NCBI GenBank assembly: GCA_964628465.1
Contig: CAZVOA010000017.1
Location: forward strand, 1-64,000
Source: JAFGPS01 sp964628465
GTDB lineage: Bacteria; Planctomycetota; Phycisphaerae; Sedimentisphaerales; Anaerobacaceae
DNA: 64,000 nucleotides
Direction: 5' to 3'
In this document: positions 53,985 through 63,410 of the stretch, piece after piece
Layout: each line of letters starts with the position of its first letter
Position numbering within the stretch: the stretch's first letter is position 1
Made by a program: the position numbers and the translations under genes
The notes under the pieces: model-generated
The model's input: only the letters and a program-made list of their open reading frames with translations
Told to the model about the DNA's origin: nothing
Database searches by the model: none

Positions 53985-55196
53985 ATGACAATGACAATTA
54001 TTGAACAAGTTAACATGCTCAAACGCGGCACCGTTGAAATTTTCAACGAGGCCGAATTATCAGAAAAACTGACCGAATCTGCTAAAACTGGCAAGAAATT
54101 GCGAATTAAGCTGGGTCTTGACCCGACTTCGCCGGATATTCATCTCGGCCATACAGTCGTTTTGCGCAAAATGAGACAATTTCAGGACTTAGGCCATAAA
54201 GCAATCCTGATAATCGGCGATTATACCGCAAGAATAGGCGACCCAACCGGGCAAAATTCGACCCGGCCAATCCTGTCTTCCGAGCAAATTGATAAAAACG
54301 CAAAAACATATTTCCAGCAGGCAGAAAAAATTCTCGATACTTCCGAAAAAAAACTTGAAATAAGGTACAACGGCGAATGGTTGGGAAAGTTGACTCTGAT
54401 TGAGCTGATTCAAATAGCGGCAAAAAAAACCGTTTCGCAAATGCTCCAGCGTGATACCTTCAAAAAACGCCTTCAGGCAAACATTGATGTCTATACGCAC
54501 GAATTCCTCTATCCGCTTATGCAGGGCTATGACTCGGTTATGATACAAAGCGATGTCGAGCTTGGCGGCACAGACCAGACTTTCAATAACCTTATTGGCC
54601 GCGACCTTCAAAAAGCATACGGCCAGAAACAGCAGGTTGTTATTACGATGCCTATCCTCGTCGGCCTGGACGGCAAAGAAAAAATGAGCAAGTCCAAAGG
54701 CAACTACATCGGCGTAACTGATGAACCAAACGATATGTTCGGAAAAGTTATGAGCATTTCCGATGATATGATGGAAAATTATTATACCTTGCTTACAGAT
54801 TTACCGAGTGACAAAATCGCGGAACTAATTAATCCAGAAAAAACTCATCCGAAAAAGGCAAAGGTTTTACTTGGCAAGATAATCGTTGCTCAACTTCACA
54901 ATCAGCAAGCTGCGGACGCCGCGGAAGCTAATTTTGAAAAAGTCTTTGCGCAAAAACAATTACCAGACGAAATGCCGGAATTTGAACTGCCCGCACAGCC
55001 GATTTCTGTCAAACAACTTATACAGACCTGCAAACTCGCTGAGTCAGGCGGAGAAGTAAAACGCCTCTGTGCCGGCGGCGGTGTCACTATCGACGGAAAT
55101 AAAGTCACTGACCCGAATGCACAAATCACTCCCGCTAACGGAATGATACTTCAGGTCGGAAAGAGAAAGTTCGCGAAAATTAAAGTCTCGAATTAA
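53985..55196 (+). CDS. tyrS: Tyrosyl-tRNA synthetase
   Basis: The 403-aa class I synthetase has the HIGH-type motif DIHLGHT (about 51-57), DYTARIGDPTGQN, GGTDQTFN and KMSKSKGNYIG, and a C-terminal S4 RNA-binding domain (about 340-400; VKRLCAGGGVTIDGNKV). The HLGH and KMSKS forms fit the TyrZ-like bacterial subclass. A second ATG six bases downstream is an alternative start. Monocistronic. Confidence 0.95.
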   Translation: MTMTIIEQVNMLKRGTVEIFNEAELSEKLTESAKTGKKLRIKLGLDPTSPDIHLGHTVVLRKMRQFQDLGHKAILIIGDYTARIGDPTGQNSTRPILSSEQIDKNAKTYFQQAEKILDTSEKKLEIRYNGEWLGKLTLIELIQIAAKKTVSQMLQRDTFKKRLQANIDVYTHEFLYPLMQGYDSVMIQSDVELGGTDQTFNNLIGRDLQKAYGQKQQVVITMPILVGLDGKEKMSKSKGNYIGVTDEPNDMFGKVMSISDDMMENYYTLLTDLPSDKIAELINPEKTHPKKAKVLLGKIIVAQLHNQQAADAAEANFEKVFAQKQLPDEMPEFELPAQPISVKQLIQTCKLAESGGEVKRLCAGGGVTIDGNKVTDPNAQITPANGMILQVGKRKFAKIKVSN

Positions 55197-55221
55197 CTCA
55201 TCCATTTCCACTTTGTTTTTT

Positions 55222-55315
55222 TGTCATTGCGAAGGAGGCCGCTTAGGCCGACTGCGGCAATCTACAGCTTCATTATTATGAAGATTGCTTCGTCGTTTCA
55301 CTTCTCTCAATGACA
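55222..55315. repeat. Palindromic REP/MITE-like element, family B
   Basis: Starts TGTCATTGCGAAGGAGGCCG and ends CTCTCAATGACA; the two arms are imperfect inverted copies around the middle. It fills the gap between two convergent genes and ends two bases before a stop codon. Confidence 0.8.
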
Positions 55316-55317
55316 TA

Positions 55318-56631
55318 CTATTTTTCCTTTGCTATACAATACAACTTGCTTGCCGTATGAATATACAAGCAACCATCAGCTATCGCGATAGAACCCTGAA
55401 CAGGGTCATCTTCCATATCAATTCGTGAAAGTATTTTAAATTCATCACCGCCCGCGGCAAGTACAACAGCTTCAGCACTTTCGCTGATACAATACAACTT
55501 ATCGTCCCCTGCTGTCACAGAAGCCCACCAAGGGTCACTGCCGCCCAGTTCACCCTGCCATTTCTGTTTGCCTGTTTTTGCTTCAAGACATGTCAAAACT
55601 CCCCTGGTTCTATCCGCAAGAACATAAACATTTCCTTTATAAAACAGCGGCGTACTGCAATCCGGAGAAGGCCCTTCAAACCTCCATGCAATGTCATCAT
55701 CTGTTAGCAGACCTTCCCCGCCGCTCTTGATAACTAAAAGCCCCATATCGCCTCTCGGCGGAATCGCGAAAATTAATCCTTCCCCTGTTGTAAGAGAAGT
55801 TATATTGCGGTCCATATCTTTCTTCTTAGGATTTTCAGGATATTTGTATCGCCAGATTTCTTTGCCGGTTTCCGCATCGTTTGATGTGATTAGCGAAGCG
55901 CCTATATTAAGAATTTCCGTTCTGTCACCATTTTTGAATAATATCGGGGAAGTGTAAGAATCAAGTGACTCATCATGAACATCCGAAGGCCTGTTTTGCT
56001 TCCAGATGTTTTTTCCTGTAGCAGCATCAAGAGCAAGTAGAAAAGAAGTAAGATTTGCACCCTGCGGCGAGCGATATGATGTGTCACGCCGCAGAACAAG
56101 AACATACAATTTATTTCCAAAAAGCAGAGGACTTGAACTGTACCCGTACTTCTGAGAAATATTGCCGTATTCTTCTTCAATATTTCGCGACCAAAGTAAT
56201 TTCCCGGCAAAATCAAATCCAGCTATATCGCCACTGCCATACATGAAGTAAACGTTTTTACTATCAGTTACAGGCGACGGAGCGGCAAGGTTATTTCTCG
56301 GTGCCTCCCTGCTCGATTCAGCGATTTTCTTTTTCCATATTTGATTACCCGTTTTCGCATCGAAGCAAAAAGCAAGAAGGTCTTTGCTCTTTTTATCCGT
56401 CGAACTTATAAAGACCTTACCTCCATAAATAATTGGAGTTGCCGAGCCGTATCCGGGCAAATCAGCTACCCATGCAACATTTTCAGTCTTGCTCCATGTC
56501 GAAGGCAAATTGCTTTCCTCACTCGAACCATCCATCGAAGGCCCTCTCCAATGCTGCCAATCCCCAGCTTGAACCATCCCATTTATAAACAGAATTGCGA
56601 TTATTACTTTCAAAATCCAGCTTTGTAACAT
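55318..56631 (-). CDS. Exported PQQ-like beta-propeller protein
   Basis: The 437-aa product has a signal peptide (1-22, cleavage near QAGDW), the planctomycete-type opening DWQHWRGPSMDGSS and repeated PQQ-propeller blades with AxxGKxxW-type motifs (AKTGNQIWKK, DAATGKNIWKQ, DAETGKEIWRYKY, AKTGKQKWQG). These folds often act as scaffolds or quinoprotein-like domains. No PQQ-binding residues can be assigned. It lies downstream of a lipoprotein gene. A decayed copy of its 5' end is at 57385-57552. Confidence 0.88.
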   Translation of the reverse strand: MLQSWILKVIIAILFINGMVQAGDWQHWRGPSMDGSSEESNLPSTWSKTENVAWVADLPGYGSATPIIYGGKVFISSTDKKSKDLLAFCFDAKTGNQIWKKKIAESSREAPRNNLAAPSPVTDSKNVYFMYGSGDIAGFDFAGKLLWSRNIEEEYGNISQKYGYSSSPLLFGNKLYVLVLRRDTSYRSPQGANLTSFLLALDAATGKNIWKQNRPSDVHDESLDSYTSPILFKNGDRTEILNIGASLITSNDAETGKEIWRYKYPENPKKKDMDRNITSLTTGEGLIFAIPPRGDMGLLVIKSGGEGLLTDDDIAWRFEGPSPDCSTPLFYKGNVYVLADRTRGVLTCLEAKTGKQKWQGELGGSDPWWASVTAGDDKLYCISESAEAVVLAAGGDEFKILSRIDMEDDPVQGSIAIADGCLYIHTASKLYCIAKEK

Positions 56632-56664
56632 TAACTAATCCTCATATTACGCATCGTAACTATA

Positions 56665-56689
56665 GATTCCTGCCTTCGCAGGAATGACA
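56665..56689. repeat. Family D hairpin repeat
   Basis: GATTCCTGC-CTTC-GCAGGAATGACA, upstream of the PQQ gene. It is missing from the duplicated copy of this upstream region (57553-57650). Confidence 0.75.
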
Positions 56690-56766
56690 AGTCATATTCA
56701 GTAGTTTAGTTTATTGTACTGGAATGTGTTAGAGAAAGTTCAATTTTTTCTATTATTACCCGTTTG

Positions 56767-57207
56767 TTAATAATTTGTAACTCTAAATCCTTGTTTATTG
56801 AACTCATTATATAGTGCGTTAATAAGCTTGAACTTCTCGGGATTTGTGGTCTCGATAATGACTACAGGCTCTCTTTTCCCCAGTTTTAAAGTTGTGATGA
56901 TATACTCATTACCCTGCTCGTCTTTTGTTTTCAAATATGTTTTTGATGCGGAAGTTTTGTTATTGTCTTTAAATGTTTGAGCTCCCTCACCATAATAGGG
57001 AAGTGTAATATTGTTCTGGTCATTAGTCTCCTTATAACTGAATTCGCGCAGAACATTCCGGCAGGCATTATCGAAAGCATTATCCCGCTCGCTGTATGTC
57101 ATATAATCCGTACCATAAACAGTTACAGAAACTTCGTCTTTTTTGCCGCATCCAAAAATAGTCATTGCAGACAATAACAGTAGGAAAATCTTTGTTTCTT
57201 TCCACAT
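56767..57207 (-). CDS. Putative lipoprotein
   Basis: The 146-aa product has a signal peptide and lipobox-like AMTIFGC (Cys about 20), then KKDEVSVTVYG and a mixed alpha/beta domain ending NKQGFRVTNY. I recognise no family. It is transcribed toward the PQQ-like gene, separated by about 130 bp that include the family D hairpin. Confidence 0.75.
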   Translation of the reverse strand: MWKETKIFLLLLSAMTIFGCGKKDEVSVTVYGTDYMTYSERDNAFDNACRNVLREFSYKETNDQNNITLPYYGEGAQTFKDNNKTSASKTYLKTKDEQGNEYIITTLKLGKREPVVIIETTNPEKFKLINALYNEFNKQGFRVTNY

Positions 57208-57658
57208 AAATCAACTCCTTTATTGCTCTATAAAAATAAAATGAACAGAAAATCTTATTTTTCAACCTTTAATTTACCTTAATTTAACTACTTAACTTAT
57301 TGTCTTTCAAAAAGATAGTCGTGAAAAACATTAATCGATTACAATATTTTTCTTAAAATTAGAATAAATTTAATTTTAAAAACTTTAACCTCCAGAAATA
57401 ATCTGAGTAGCAGAACCGTAACCAGGCAAATTAACTTCCTCGCTTGATCCGTCCATCAAAGCCCCTCTCCAGTGCTACCAATCCCCAGCTTTAACCATCC
57501 CGCTTATAAACAGAATCACAATTATTACTTTCAAATTCCGGCTGAATTTCATTATGTAATCCTCATAAGTTTTAATGATAATTTAAAGTAATAAAAAATA
57601 ATTTAGCTTATAGTACTGGAATGTACCACAGAAAGTTCATTTTTTCTCTGCAATATTA
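57208..57658. other. Intergenic region with decayed duplicate
   Basis: Contains the PQQ gene fragment (57385-57552) and a copy of that gene's upstream sequence (about 57553-57650), plus AT-rich DNA at 57208-57384 with no gene. Confidence 0.7.
57385..57552 (-). pseudogene. 5' fragment of a duplicated PQQ-like propeller gene
   Basis: The reading frame from the ATG at 57552 gives MKFSRNLKVIIVILFISGM then VKAGDW, close to the first 25 residues of the intact protein at 55318-56631. Codon 26 is TAG (57475-57477) where the intact gene has Gln. HWRG follows, then an in-frame loss of about 14 codons and GYGSAT, and finally a stop at 57385-57387 inside an open stretch of the parent. The DNA upstream also matches the parent's upstream region. 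No similarity is seen further downstream. Confidence 0.85.
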
Positions 57659-58642
57659 TTATCTCAGCGCACGAACAATAACTAAATCTGGCATAGCTTC
57701 CTGCAATTCCTGAACTTGCTCTTCTGAAATATGATATATTTGCATACGGAGAAATTTAAGGTTTGGCAAGCCGGTAATTGGCTCAAGATTCCATACCGGC
57801 GTATTACTTATATATAATTTTTCCAGGTTTGTTAATTCTCTTAAAGGTTCAAAGTCTGAAACCAGAGTTCCGTCAATGCTTAGCTTTCTAAGGTTTTTCA
57901 TTCCTCTCACTGGTTCGATATCTGATATATTAGTCAGGTGCAATATTAACTCTCGAAGATTTTTTAATTCTCTCAGCGGCTCTATACTATTAATATCGGT
58001 AGCTCCAAGGTTAAGTAATTCTAATTTAGTCAGCGACGAAATCCAGTTAATATCAGAAATTGGAACTTCCTGTAAATCAAGTCCTTTTAATTCAGTTATT
58101 TTTGCAAGGGACTCAATATTATCAAAAGGTGTATACTGAATTTTAAGTTTTCGAAGTTTGGGAATATCCTTAAGAGGCTCTAAATCAATTGAGGTTTTAT
58201 TTGACACGTTATATATGCCTAATTTCGCCAAAAATGACAACCATTTAGGAAGTTTTTTTTGAGGATAACTCAAATAGCTAATATCAAGATATTCGAGGTT
58301 AACGAACTTTTTAAACAACTTGAGATCGGCAAGCTCTCCCTGAGTATAAATTTCTGTGGGCCCATGCCCAGCGATTTCTTGCTGCATGGTTTTTTGTGCT
58401 ATGCATAATTCACTTATTTCTGCGTAATCTGCATCAGTTATTTCATCTGCATTCTTATTAAGCTGCCTTGCAACAGCTTTATGAATTACTTCAACACTAA
58501 ACGGATCGGGTTTGTTTTGCTCTAAAAATATTACGACAAAAGCAGTGATTGTTATAAGCAAAAGAAATATTACAAAAATTAACAACTTTAACTTAATTGA
58601 TTTATTTCTTTTATCGTTATTTAACTGTTCACTATTCTCCAC
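57659..58642 (-). CDS. Membrane-anchored leucine-rich-repeat protein A
   Basis: The 327-aa protein has a membrane helix (about 18-38), a conserved helical cap (KAVARQLNKNADEITDADY) and about nine LRRs of 22 residues of internalin type (LxxLxxLxxLxLxxTxIxDI). The repeats have Asn/Thr-rich turns. It is paralogous to 58675-59643. A Lys-rich N-terminal tail suggests an inside N-terminus and an outside LRR domain. Ligand unknown. Confidence 0.88.
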   Translation of the reverse strand: MENSEQLNNDKRNKSIKLKLLIFVIFLLLITITAFVVIFLEQNKPDPFSVEVIHKAVARQLNKNADEITDADYAEISELCIAQKTMQQEIAGHGPTEIYTQGELADLKLFKKFVNLEYLDISYLSYPQKKLPKWLSFLAKLGIYNVSNKTSIDLEPLKDIPKLRKLKIQYTPFDNIESLAKITELKGLDLQEVPISDINWISSLTKLELLNLGATDINSIEPLRELKNLRELILHLTNISDIEPVRGMKNLRKLSIDGTLVSDFEPLRELTNLEKLYISNTPVWNLEPITGLPNLKFLRMQIYHISEEQVQELQEAMPDLVIVRALR

Positions 58643-58674
58643 TGAATATTTTCCTTAAATATTTCTGTGCAATA

Positions 58675-59643
58675 TTACATACCGGCCATTCTTTGTATCA
58701 TCAAGCCAGGTAAAGCATTTTGCAAATCCCTTATCTGCGACTCTGATATATTAAAACATAATTGCATACGAAGCAGTTTAAGATTAACTAACCCTTTGAG
58801 CGGTTCAAGATTGGATATTGAAGTATTGCTTATATATAGTTCTTGTAAATTCGTTAATTCTCTTAACGGCTCAAGGTCTAAAATCTGAGTCACATCCAAA
58901 AGAAGCTTTTGCAGGTTTTTTAATTCTTTAAGCGGCTCAAGGCCTGATACCTTAGTTGAACTCAAATACAATTCATTAAGATTTATTAATTCTTTCAATA
59001 TTTCTATGTCTGATATTTCATTATGATTCAAATTAAGTGATTTTAATTTTGTAAGACTTTTAAGCGGCTTAATATCAATGATTTGGGTCTCACTAAGGTC
59101 AAGCGATTCTAAGTTTGTAAGATATGCGAGCGGCCTGATATCTTTAACTGATGTGTTATATATTTTAAGTGTTCGCAGCTTTGAAAGCTTCTTCAGCGGA
59201 CTTAAATCAAAAGAAGTTCTTTTGGATATATCAAAGATACCTATTTTCGACAGAAAGGACATCCATTTAGGTATATTCTTTTGAGAATACTTCAAGGAAC
59301 TAATATCAAGAACTTCAAGGTGAACAAACTTTTTGAGCAATTTGATATCTGAAAGTTCTGCTTTAGTATACATTTCACGCTGTTGCCCCATAAACACAGT
59401 CAATTCTTTCTTTGCTATACATAATTCAGTGATTTTAGCAAAATCTGAATCGGTTAGTTCGTTCGGGTCCTTATTAAGCTGCCTTGCAACAGCTTTACGA
59501 ATTACAGCAGCACTGGCTGGGTCGGGTTTGTTTTGCTCTAAAAATATTATGACAAAAGCAGTGATTACTATAAGCAAAAGAACCGCCGCAGAAATTATTA
59601 ATTTCAGCCGAAATGGTTTAATTACACCTTTGGATGATTGCAT
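58675..59643 (-). CDS. Membrane-anchored leucine-rich-repeat protein B
   Basis: The 322-aa paralogue of the preceding gene has the same order: membrane helix (about 14-34), EQNKPDP linker, cap KAVARQLNKDPNELTD and about nine 22-residue LRRs (SLKSLNLNHNEISDIEIL). The DNA encoding the membrane helix and linker is nearly identical between the two genes, while the LRR bodies differ, which suggests gene conversion or a recent split. It starts 8 bp after the upstream gene at 59652-60446 ends. Confidence 0.88.
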   Translation of the reverse strand: MQSSKGVIKPFRLKLIISAAVLLLIVITAFVIIFLEQNKPDPASAAVIRKAVARQLNKDPNELTDSDFAKITELCIAKKELTVFMGQQREMYTKAELSDIKLLKKFVHLEVLDISSLKYSQKNIPKWMSFLSKIGIFDISKRTSFDLSPLKKLSKLRTLKIYNTSVKDIRPLAYLTNLESLDLSETQIIDIKPLKSLTKLKSLNLNHNEISDIEILKELINLNELYLSSTKVSGLEPLKELKNLQKLLLDVTQILDLEPLRELTNLQELYISNTSISNLEPLKGLVNLKLLRMQLCFNISESQIRDLQNALPGLMIQRMAGM

Positions 59644-59651
59644 ACTGACGT

Positions 59652-60446
59652 TTACCTCAAAGAATATTTATCTAAATACGGCTTTAGATTTCTATACATA
59701 ACCTGTGTATCTATGCGAAAGAAGGCTTCGACATCATTATTATGATCGACGATAAAAGCTTTTTTTGCCATAGCTTCAACTAATTTACTCCTTAATTCAG
59801 CCTGGTTTGGGTCATTATATAATTTCTCGACAATATCCCAGTTTTCTTTCTTGCCGGTATTTACGAGGCCATCTATAGCCGCACCTTGTATATATGCAAT
59901 GATTTGGTCTTTATCACGTTTATCACGGCCTTTTTTCCATTCTTCCTTGTCTATCCACAATTTCGCAAGTTCCTGGACACCCTCTTTTGTAATTGCCTTT
60001 TTTAAAATAGAATCTGCCTTCTCGCCGCCAATTTTTCCTATCCAAGCAATACTTCCAACTTTGCCAACGATAGAATCGACAAGCGAAACATCATCTCTCT
60101 GGAAATAAATCAGAAGAACATCAATAGAATTCGGGTCATCGCTGATATATCCGATTATCCTCGCGATATTGTGCCAATAAGGCGCATATCCGAGATCAGC
60201 CATCAATTGATATAGCAATGGTAATTGCTCTTTTGTTACCGCTTTTTTAACAGATTCATATGGCATTCCCGAATCAACCGCTCGAAACTTGATCAATTTC
60301 TCCATGTCACCTGATATTGAATTCGCAGAATGTTCGGCTGATTTTGCAAAACTCGGAATGCAAATAGCCGCTGAGAAAATAATTATTATGAAAAAAGTTG
60401 ATTTTAAACTGCTTTTTTGTGTTTGTTGATTTTTGCCAGTATTCAT
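59652..60446 (-). CDS. Exported alpha-helical protein of unknown function
   Basis: The 264-aa product has a signal peptide (about 16-38, SFAKSAE), then an all-helical part that looks like irregular HEAT/ARM repeats (SVKKAVTKEQLPLLYQLMAD; KIGGEKADSILKKAITKEG). No family recognised. It heads the three-gene set with the two LRR genes. Confidence 0.7.
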   Translation of the reverse strand: MNTGKNQQTQKSSLKSTFFIIIIFSAAICIPSFAKSAEHSANSISGDMEKLIKFRAVDSGMPYESVKKAVTKEQLPLLYQLMADLGYAPYWHNIARIIGYISDDPNSIDVLLIYFQRDDVSLVDSIVGKVGSIAWIGKIGGEKADSILKKAITKEGVQELAKLWIDKEEWKKGRDKRDKDQIIAYIQGAAIDGLVNTGKKENWDIVEKLYNDPNQAELRSKLVEAMAKKAFIVDHNNDVEAFFRIDTQVMYRNLKPYLDKYSLR

Positions 60447-60715
60447 TTTTCTCTCCTTAATTTCAAACGCCCTGACTAAGATTTCCTGATTTTCAGCTTA
60501 AAAAGGCGGATTCCATGCAATTTATGCACTTTTATCCAAGTCCTTTCAGGTATAGACGTTGAAAATTGAAAATAGTTACACAAATTTTCCAAAAAATCAA
60601 AAAATTTTCTTATGTAAAGAGATTCCGCGTTCTCAGCGAACTTGCTACTCTGCGTAGTACTTGCTACGTAGCACGAGCCGCGGTAAAATTTGCGAGCTTA
60701 GCCGCTATGGGCTCG

Positions 60716-61387
60716 TTATTCGTAATTGAATGGTTCTTTTCCCTGCTCGGTTCGGCTGTTTTTCTGCATCTCACGAAGCGTTTGTGTTAAAAAATCAGCA
60801 AGTTTTTCATCACCCATTTCCTTCGCTTCGTTTGCGGAAACAGCTTTGCCAAAATGAATTATTATAGGCATGCCGGTCTTGAAGAGTTTTTGCGTTCTTG
60901 GCCAGCACTCAAAAGCACCGTCAATCACCGCCGGAACAATTGCGGCGTTTCCGCGACGGCATAGCAAGCCAAGGCCTGATTTGAAAGGCGATATCTTTCC
61001 GTCTTCGGTTCTTGTCCCTTCGGGGTAAAGACATACGCCGTCACCTTGTTTCAGTACTTCGATGACTTTTCTCATCGCGGATAAATCGCCCTGCTCGCGT
61101 TTTACCGGTATCGCGAAAACAGACCTGATTAGCGGGCCGAAGAACCAGTTCTCAAAAAGAGTGTCACGTGCAAGAAAACACATATGCCTTTTCATGCGTG
61201 AGCCGCAGAATATAGGATCAAGAAAACTCTGGTGATTGCAGACTACAAGAAAAGAACCTTCTTTAGGAATATTTTCCAGGCCATAACATTTCCAACTGAA
61301 ACAAATCATTGCAAAAGTTCTGCATATTAATTTCGCAATCCAGTACCATTTTCTTTGGATTCTTTCTTTGATCGTTATTTTCTGCAT
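60716..61387 (-). CDS. plsC: 1-acyl-sn-glycerol-3-phosphate acyltransferase
   Basis: The 223-aa enzyme makes phosphatidic acid. The catalytic NHQSFLD (His-x4-Asp, about 51-57) and the substrate-binding YPEGTRTEDG (about 119-128) are both present. A hydrophobic segment near residues 15-35 could anchor it to the membrane. It follows cmk by 3 bp, as in many bacteria. Confidence 0.93.
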   Translation of the reverse strand: MQKITIKERIQRKWYWIAKLICRTFAMICFSWKCYGLENIPKEGSFLVVCNHQSFLDPIFCGSRMKRHMCFLARDTLFENWFFGPLIRSVFAIPVKREQGDLSAMRKVIEVLKQGDGVCLYPEGTRTEDGKISPFKSGLGLLCRRGNAAIVPAVIDGAFECWPRTQKLFKTGMPIIIHFGKAVSANEAKEMGDEKLADFLTQTLREMQKNSRTEQGKEPFNYE

Positions 61388-61390
61388 TAT

Positions 61391-62071
61391 TTACTCTAAA
61401 AATCCTTTTTCATTTACATAACCAAGTAGTGTTTCTACTACCTGTTCGATATCGAGGTTTGTAGTATCAATAATAATCGCATCATCAGCCGGTCTTAGCG
61501 GCCCGACATCTCTTTCCATGTCACTCTTATCACGTTTCTCGATTGATTCCTGAATCTGTTCGAGATTTTCGTTTATTCCTTTTGCCTTTAGTTCAGCGAG
61601 TCTCCGCCTGGCTCTTTCGCTGGGCTGGGCAGACATAAAAAACTTAACATCCGCATTCGGAAACGCTACCGTCCCCTGGTCACGGCCTTCCGTAACAATT
61701 GCTTTATTCTCTGAAGCGAACTGTCTCTGCATTTGCACTAATTTTCCACGAATCCGCGGAGCTGAAGCGATATATTTAGCGTTGGCAGTGACATCCTGCC
61801 GGCGTATAGACTCAGTGACATCTTTTCCATCAATTTGAACCATCATGGAATTATTCTCAACGGCAAAAGTAAAATATTTTCTATCGAATATTTCAAGAAG
61901 CTTTTCTTCATTCGCCAAATCAACACCGGATTCCATAGCGGCGAATGTTACAGCGCGATACATAGCGCCGGTATCGAGAAAACTCGCTCCGAGCTTTTTC
62001 GCAAGCAGCTTGGCGACAGTGCTTTTGCCGCTCGCGGCTGGTCCGTCAATTGTAACTATAAAATTCTTCAT
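61391..62071 (-). CDS. cmk: Cytidylate kinase
   Basis: The 226-aa enzyme phosphorylates CMP and dCMP. P-loop GPAASGKSTVAKLLA (about 9-23), FLDTGAMYRAVTF (about 34-46), GRDQGTVAFPNA (about 130) and the lid RARRRLAELKAKG fit the family. It lies between an RsbU-like phosphatase gene (8 bp) and plsC (3 bp). Confidence 0.95.
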   Translation of the reverse strand: MKNFIVTIDGPAASGKSTVAKLLAKKLGASFLDTGAMYRAVTFAAMESGVDLANEEKLLEIFDRKYFTFAVENNSMMVQIDGKDVTESIRRQDVTANAKYIASAPRIRGKLVQMQRQFASENKAIVTEGRDQGTVAFPNADVKFFMSAQPSERARRRLAELKAKGINENLEQIQESIEKRDKSDMERDVGPLRPADDAIIIDTTNLDIEQVVETLLGYVNEKGFLE

Positions 62072-62079
62072 TCAACGTA

Positions 62080-63345
62080 TTACGCTATATCGCCAACTTT
62101 TACTATAATAAAGCTCGTATCATCGACCTGATCGGCAAGCCCGACGAATCGCCTTCTATAGCTGAGAATATTCTTACTCATCATTTCCGCGGATAAGGAA
62201 CAGAAATTCTTCGTTGTTTTTATTAAATTGGTTTTGCCCCACATTTCGCCATCAAAATTCGCGGCGTCAATAAGACCATCCGTATAAAAGAGCAGGCAAT
62301 CCCCCGCTTCAAGAGGGAAAGTGCCAATTTCATATTCCGCATTCGGATCCACGCCAAGCACCATGCCGCCTTTTTCAAGATCTATGACATGGCCGCGTCT
62401 TAAAAGAATGGTCGGCTCATGCCCGCAATTGCAATAAACAATCGTTTTTTCTCTTGTGTCAATCACCGCGTAAAAAAATGTAATAAATTCTCCATTTGTA
62501 CATTCACTGCATATCATTCGATTGATTTTATTAATGAAATCAAGGATATTCATGCCATTCTGTTCAAAATCAGAATAAGCGCGCACAGCACTTCTAAAGC
62601 CGCTCATCATAAGAGCCGCGGGAATTCCTTTACCCATTACATCAGCGATTGCTATGGCGATACGATGATGCCCAATCTTCTGAAAGTCGTAAAAATCACC
62701 GCCGACATCAAAGCAGGGAATATACGTCGTCGCAATATCAAGACTGGGAATGCGAGGAGCCGTTTCCGGTATCATTTTGCGTTGAATAAGACCAGCAAGC
62801 CTCATTTGCTCAGCCATTCTGGCGCCATCAATCGCCCTTGCATACAATTTAGCATTAGTTATCGCAACAGCGCATTGAGAAGCAACTGTCCTTGCAAGAC
62901 GTATATCATCCTTATCAAATCGCTTTGGCTCTGGGCTATAAAGTCTTAATACACCAATCGCTCTGCCCTGAAACTGCATTGCAACCGTAAGCTGGCTTAC
63001 AAGCCCTTCTTTTACCGTTGCCTCTTTATATTTTACCCTTTCATCGACGCGCATATCATCCACAACGATTGCCTGACCTTCAAAAGCGGCCTTAATAACC
63101 GGGTCATTTTTGGATACAACGCCTTTATTGCGATATTCCTCGCTCAGGCCGTATGTACTGCGCATTTTCAAATCGCTTGATTCGGTATCAAGAAGGCGAA
63201 TCGAGCAGGCTTTTACGCCGATAATCTTAACGGCAGCTTCCGCCAGCTTATCCAGCACCTCCTGCGGTGAAAACTTGCCCGCGACAAGTGTTGTAAGCTT
63301 ATAAATCTGCTCTTCTCGTTCTATTTGTTCTTTTGTCTTTTTCAT
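62080..63345 (-). CDS. GAF-domain SpoIIE/RsbU-type serine phosphatase
   Basis: The 421-aa protein has an N-terminal GAF domain (about 15-170), a short linker helix and a PP2C-like SpoIIE domain (about 190-415). Metal sites are in DVGGDFYDF, DVMGKGIPAALMM and FYTDGLIDAAN. Such enzymes dephosphorylate STAS antagonists in partner switching. A STAS protein occurs at 3106-3441 but no kinase partner is seen. It leads the cmk-plsC operon. Confidence 0.93.
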   Translation of the reverse strand: MKKTKEQIEREEQIYKLTTLVAGKFSPQEVLDKLAEAAVKIIGVKACSIRLLDTESSDLKMRSTYGLSEEYRNKGVVSKNDPVIKAAFEGQAIVVDDMRVDERVKYKEATVKEGLVSQLTVAMQFQGRAIGVLRLYSPEPKRFDKDDIRLARTVASQCAVAITNAKLYARAIDGARMAEQMRLAGLIQRKMIPETAPRIPSLDIATTYIPCFDVGGDFYDFQKIGHHRIAIAIADVMGKGIPAALMMSGFRSAVRAYSDFEQNGMNILDFINKINRMICSECTNGEFITFFYAVIDTREKTIVYCNCGHEPTILLRRGHVIDLEKGGMVLGVDPNAEYEIGTFPLEAGDCLLFYTDGLIDAANFDGEMWGKTNLIKTTKNFCSLSAEMMSKNILSYRRRFVGLADQVDDTSFIIVKVGDIA

Positions 63346-63410
63346 AATTTGTTATACTACTGAAAATATCATATAAAATGTTATTATACAGTTAAAAACG
63401 GGTTAATCAT

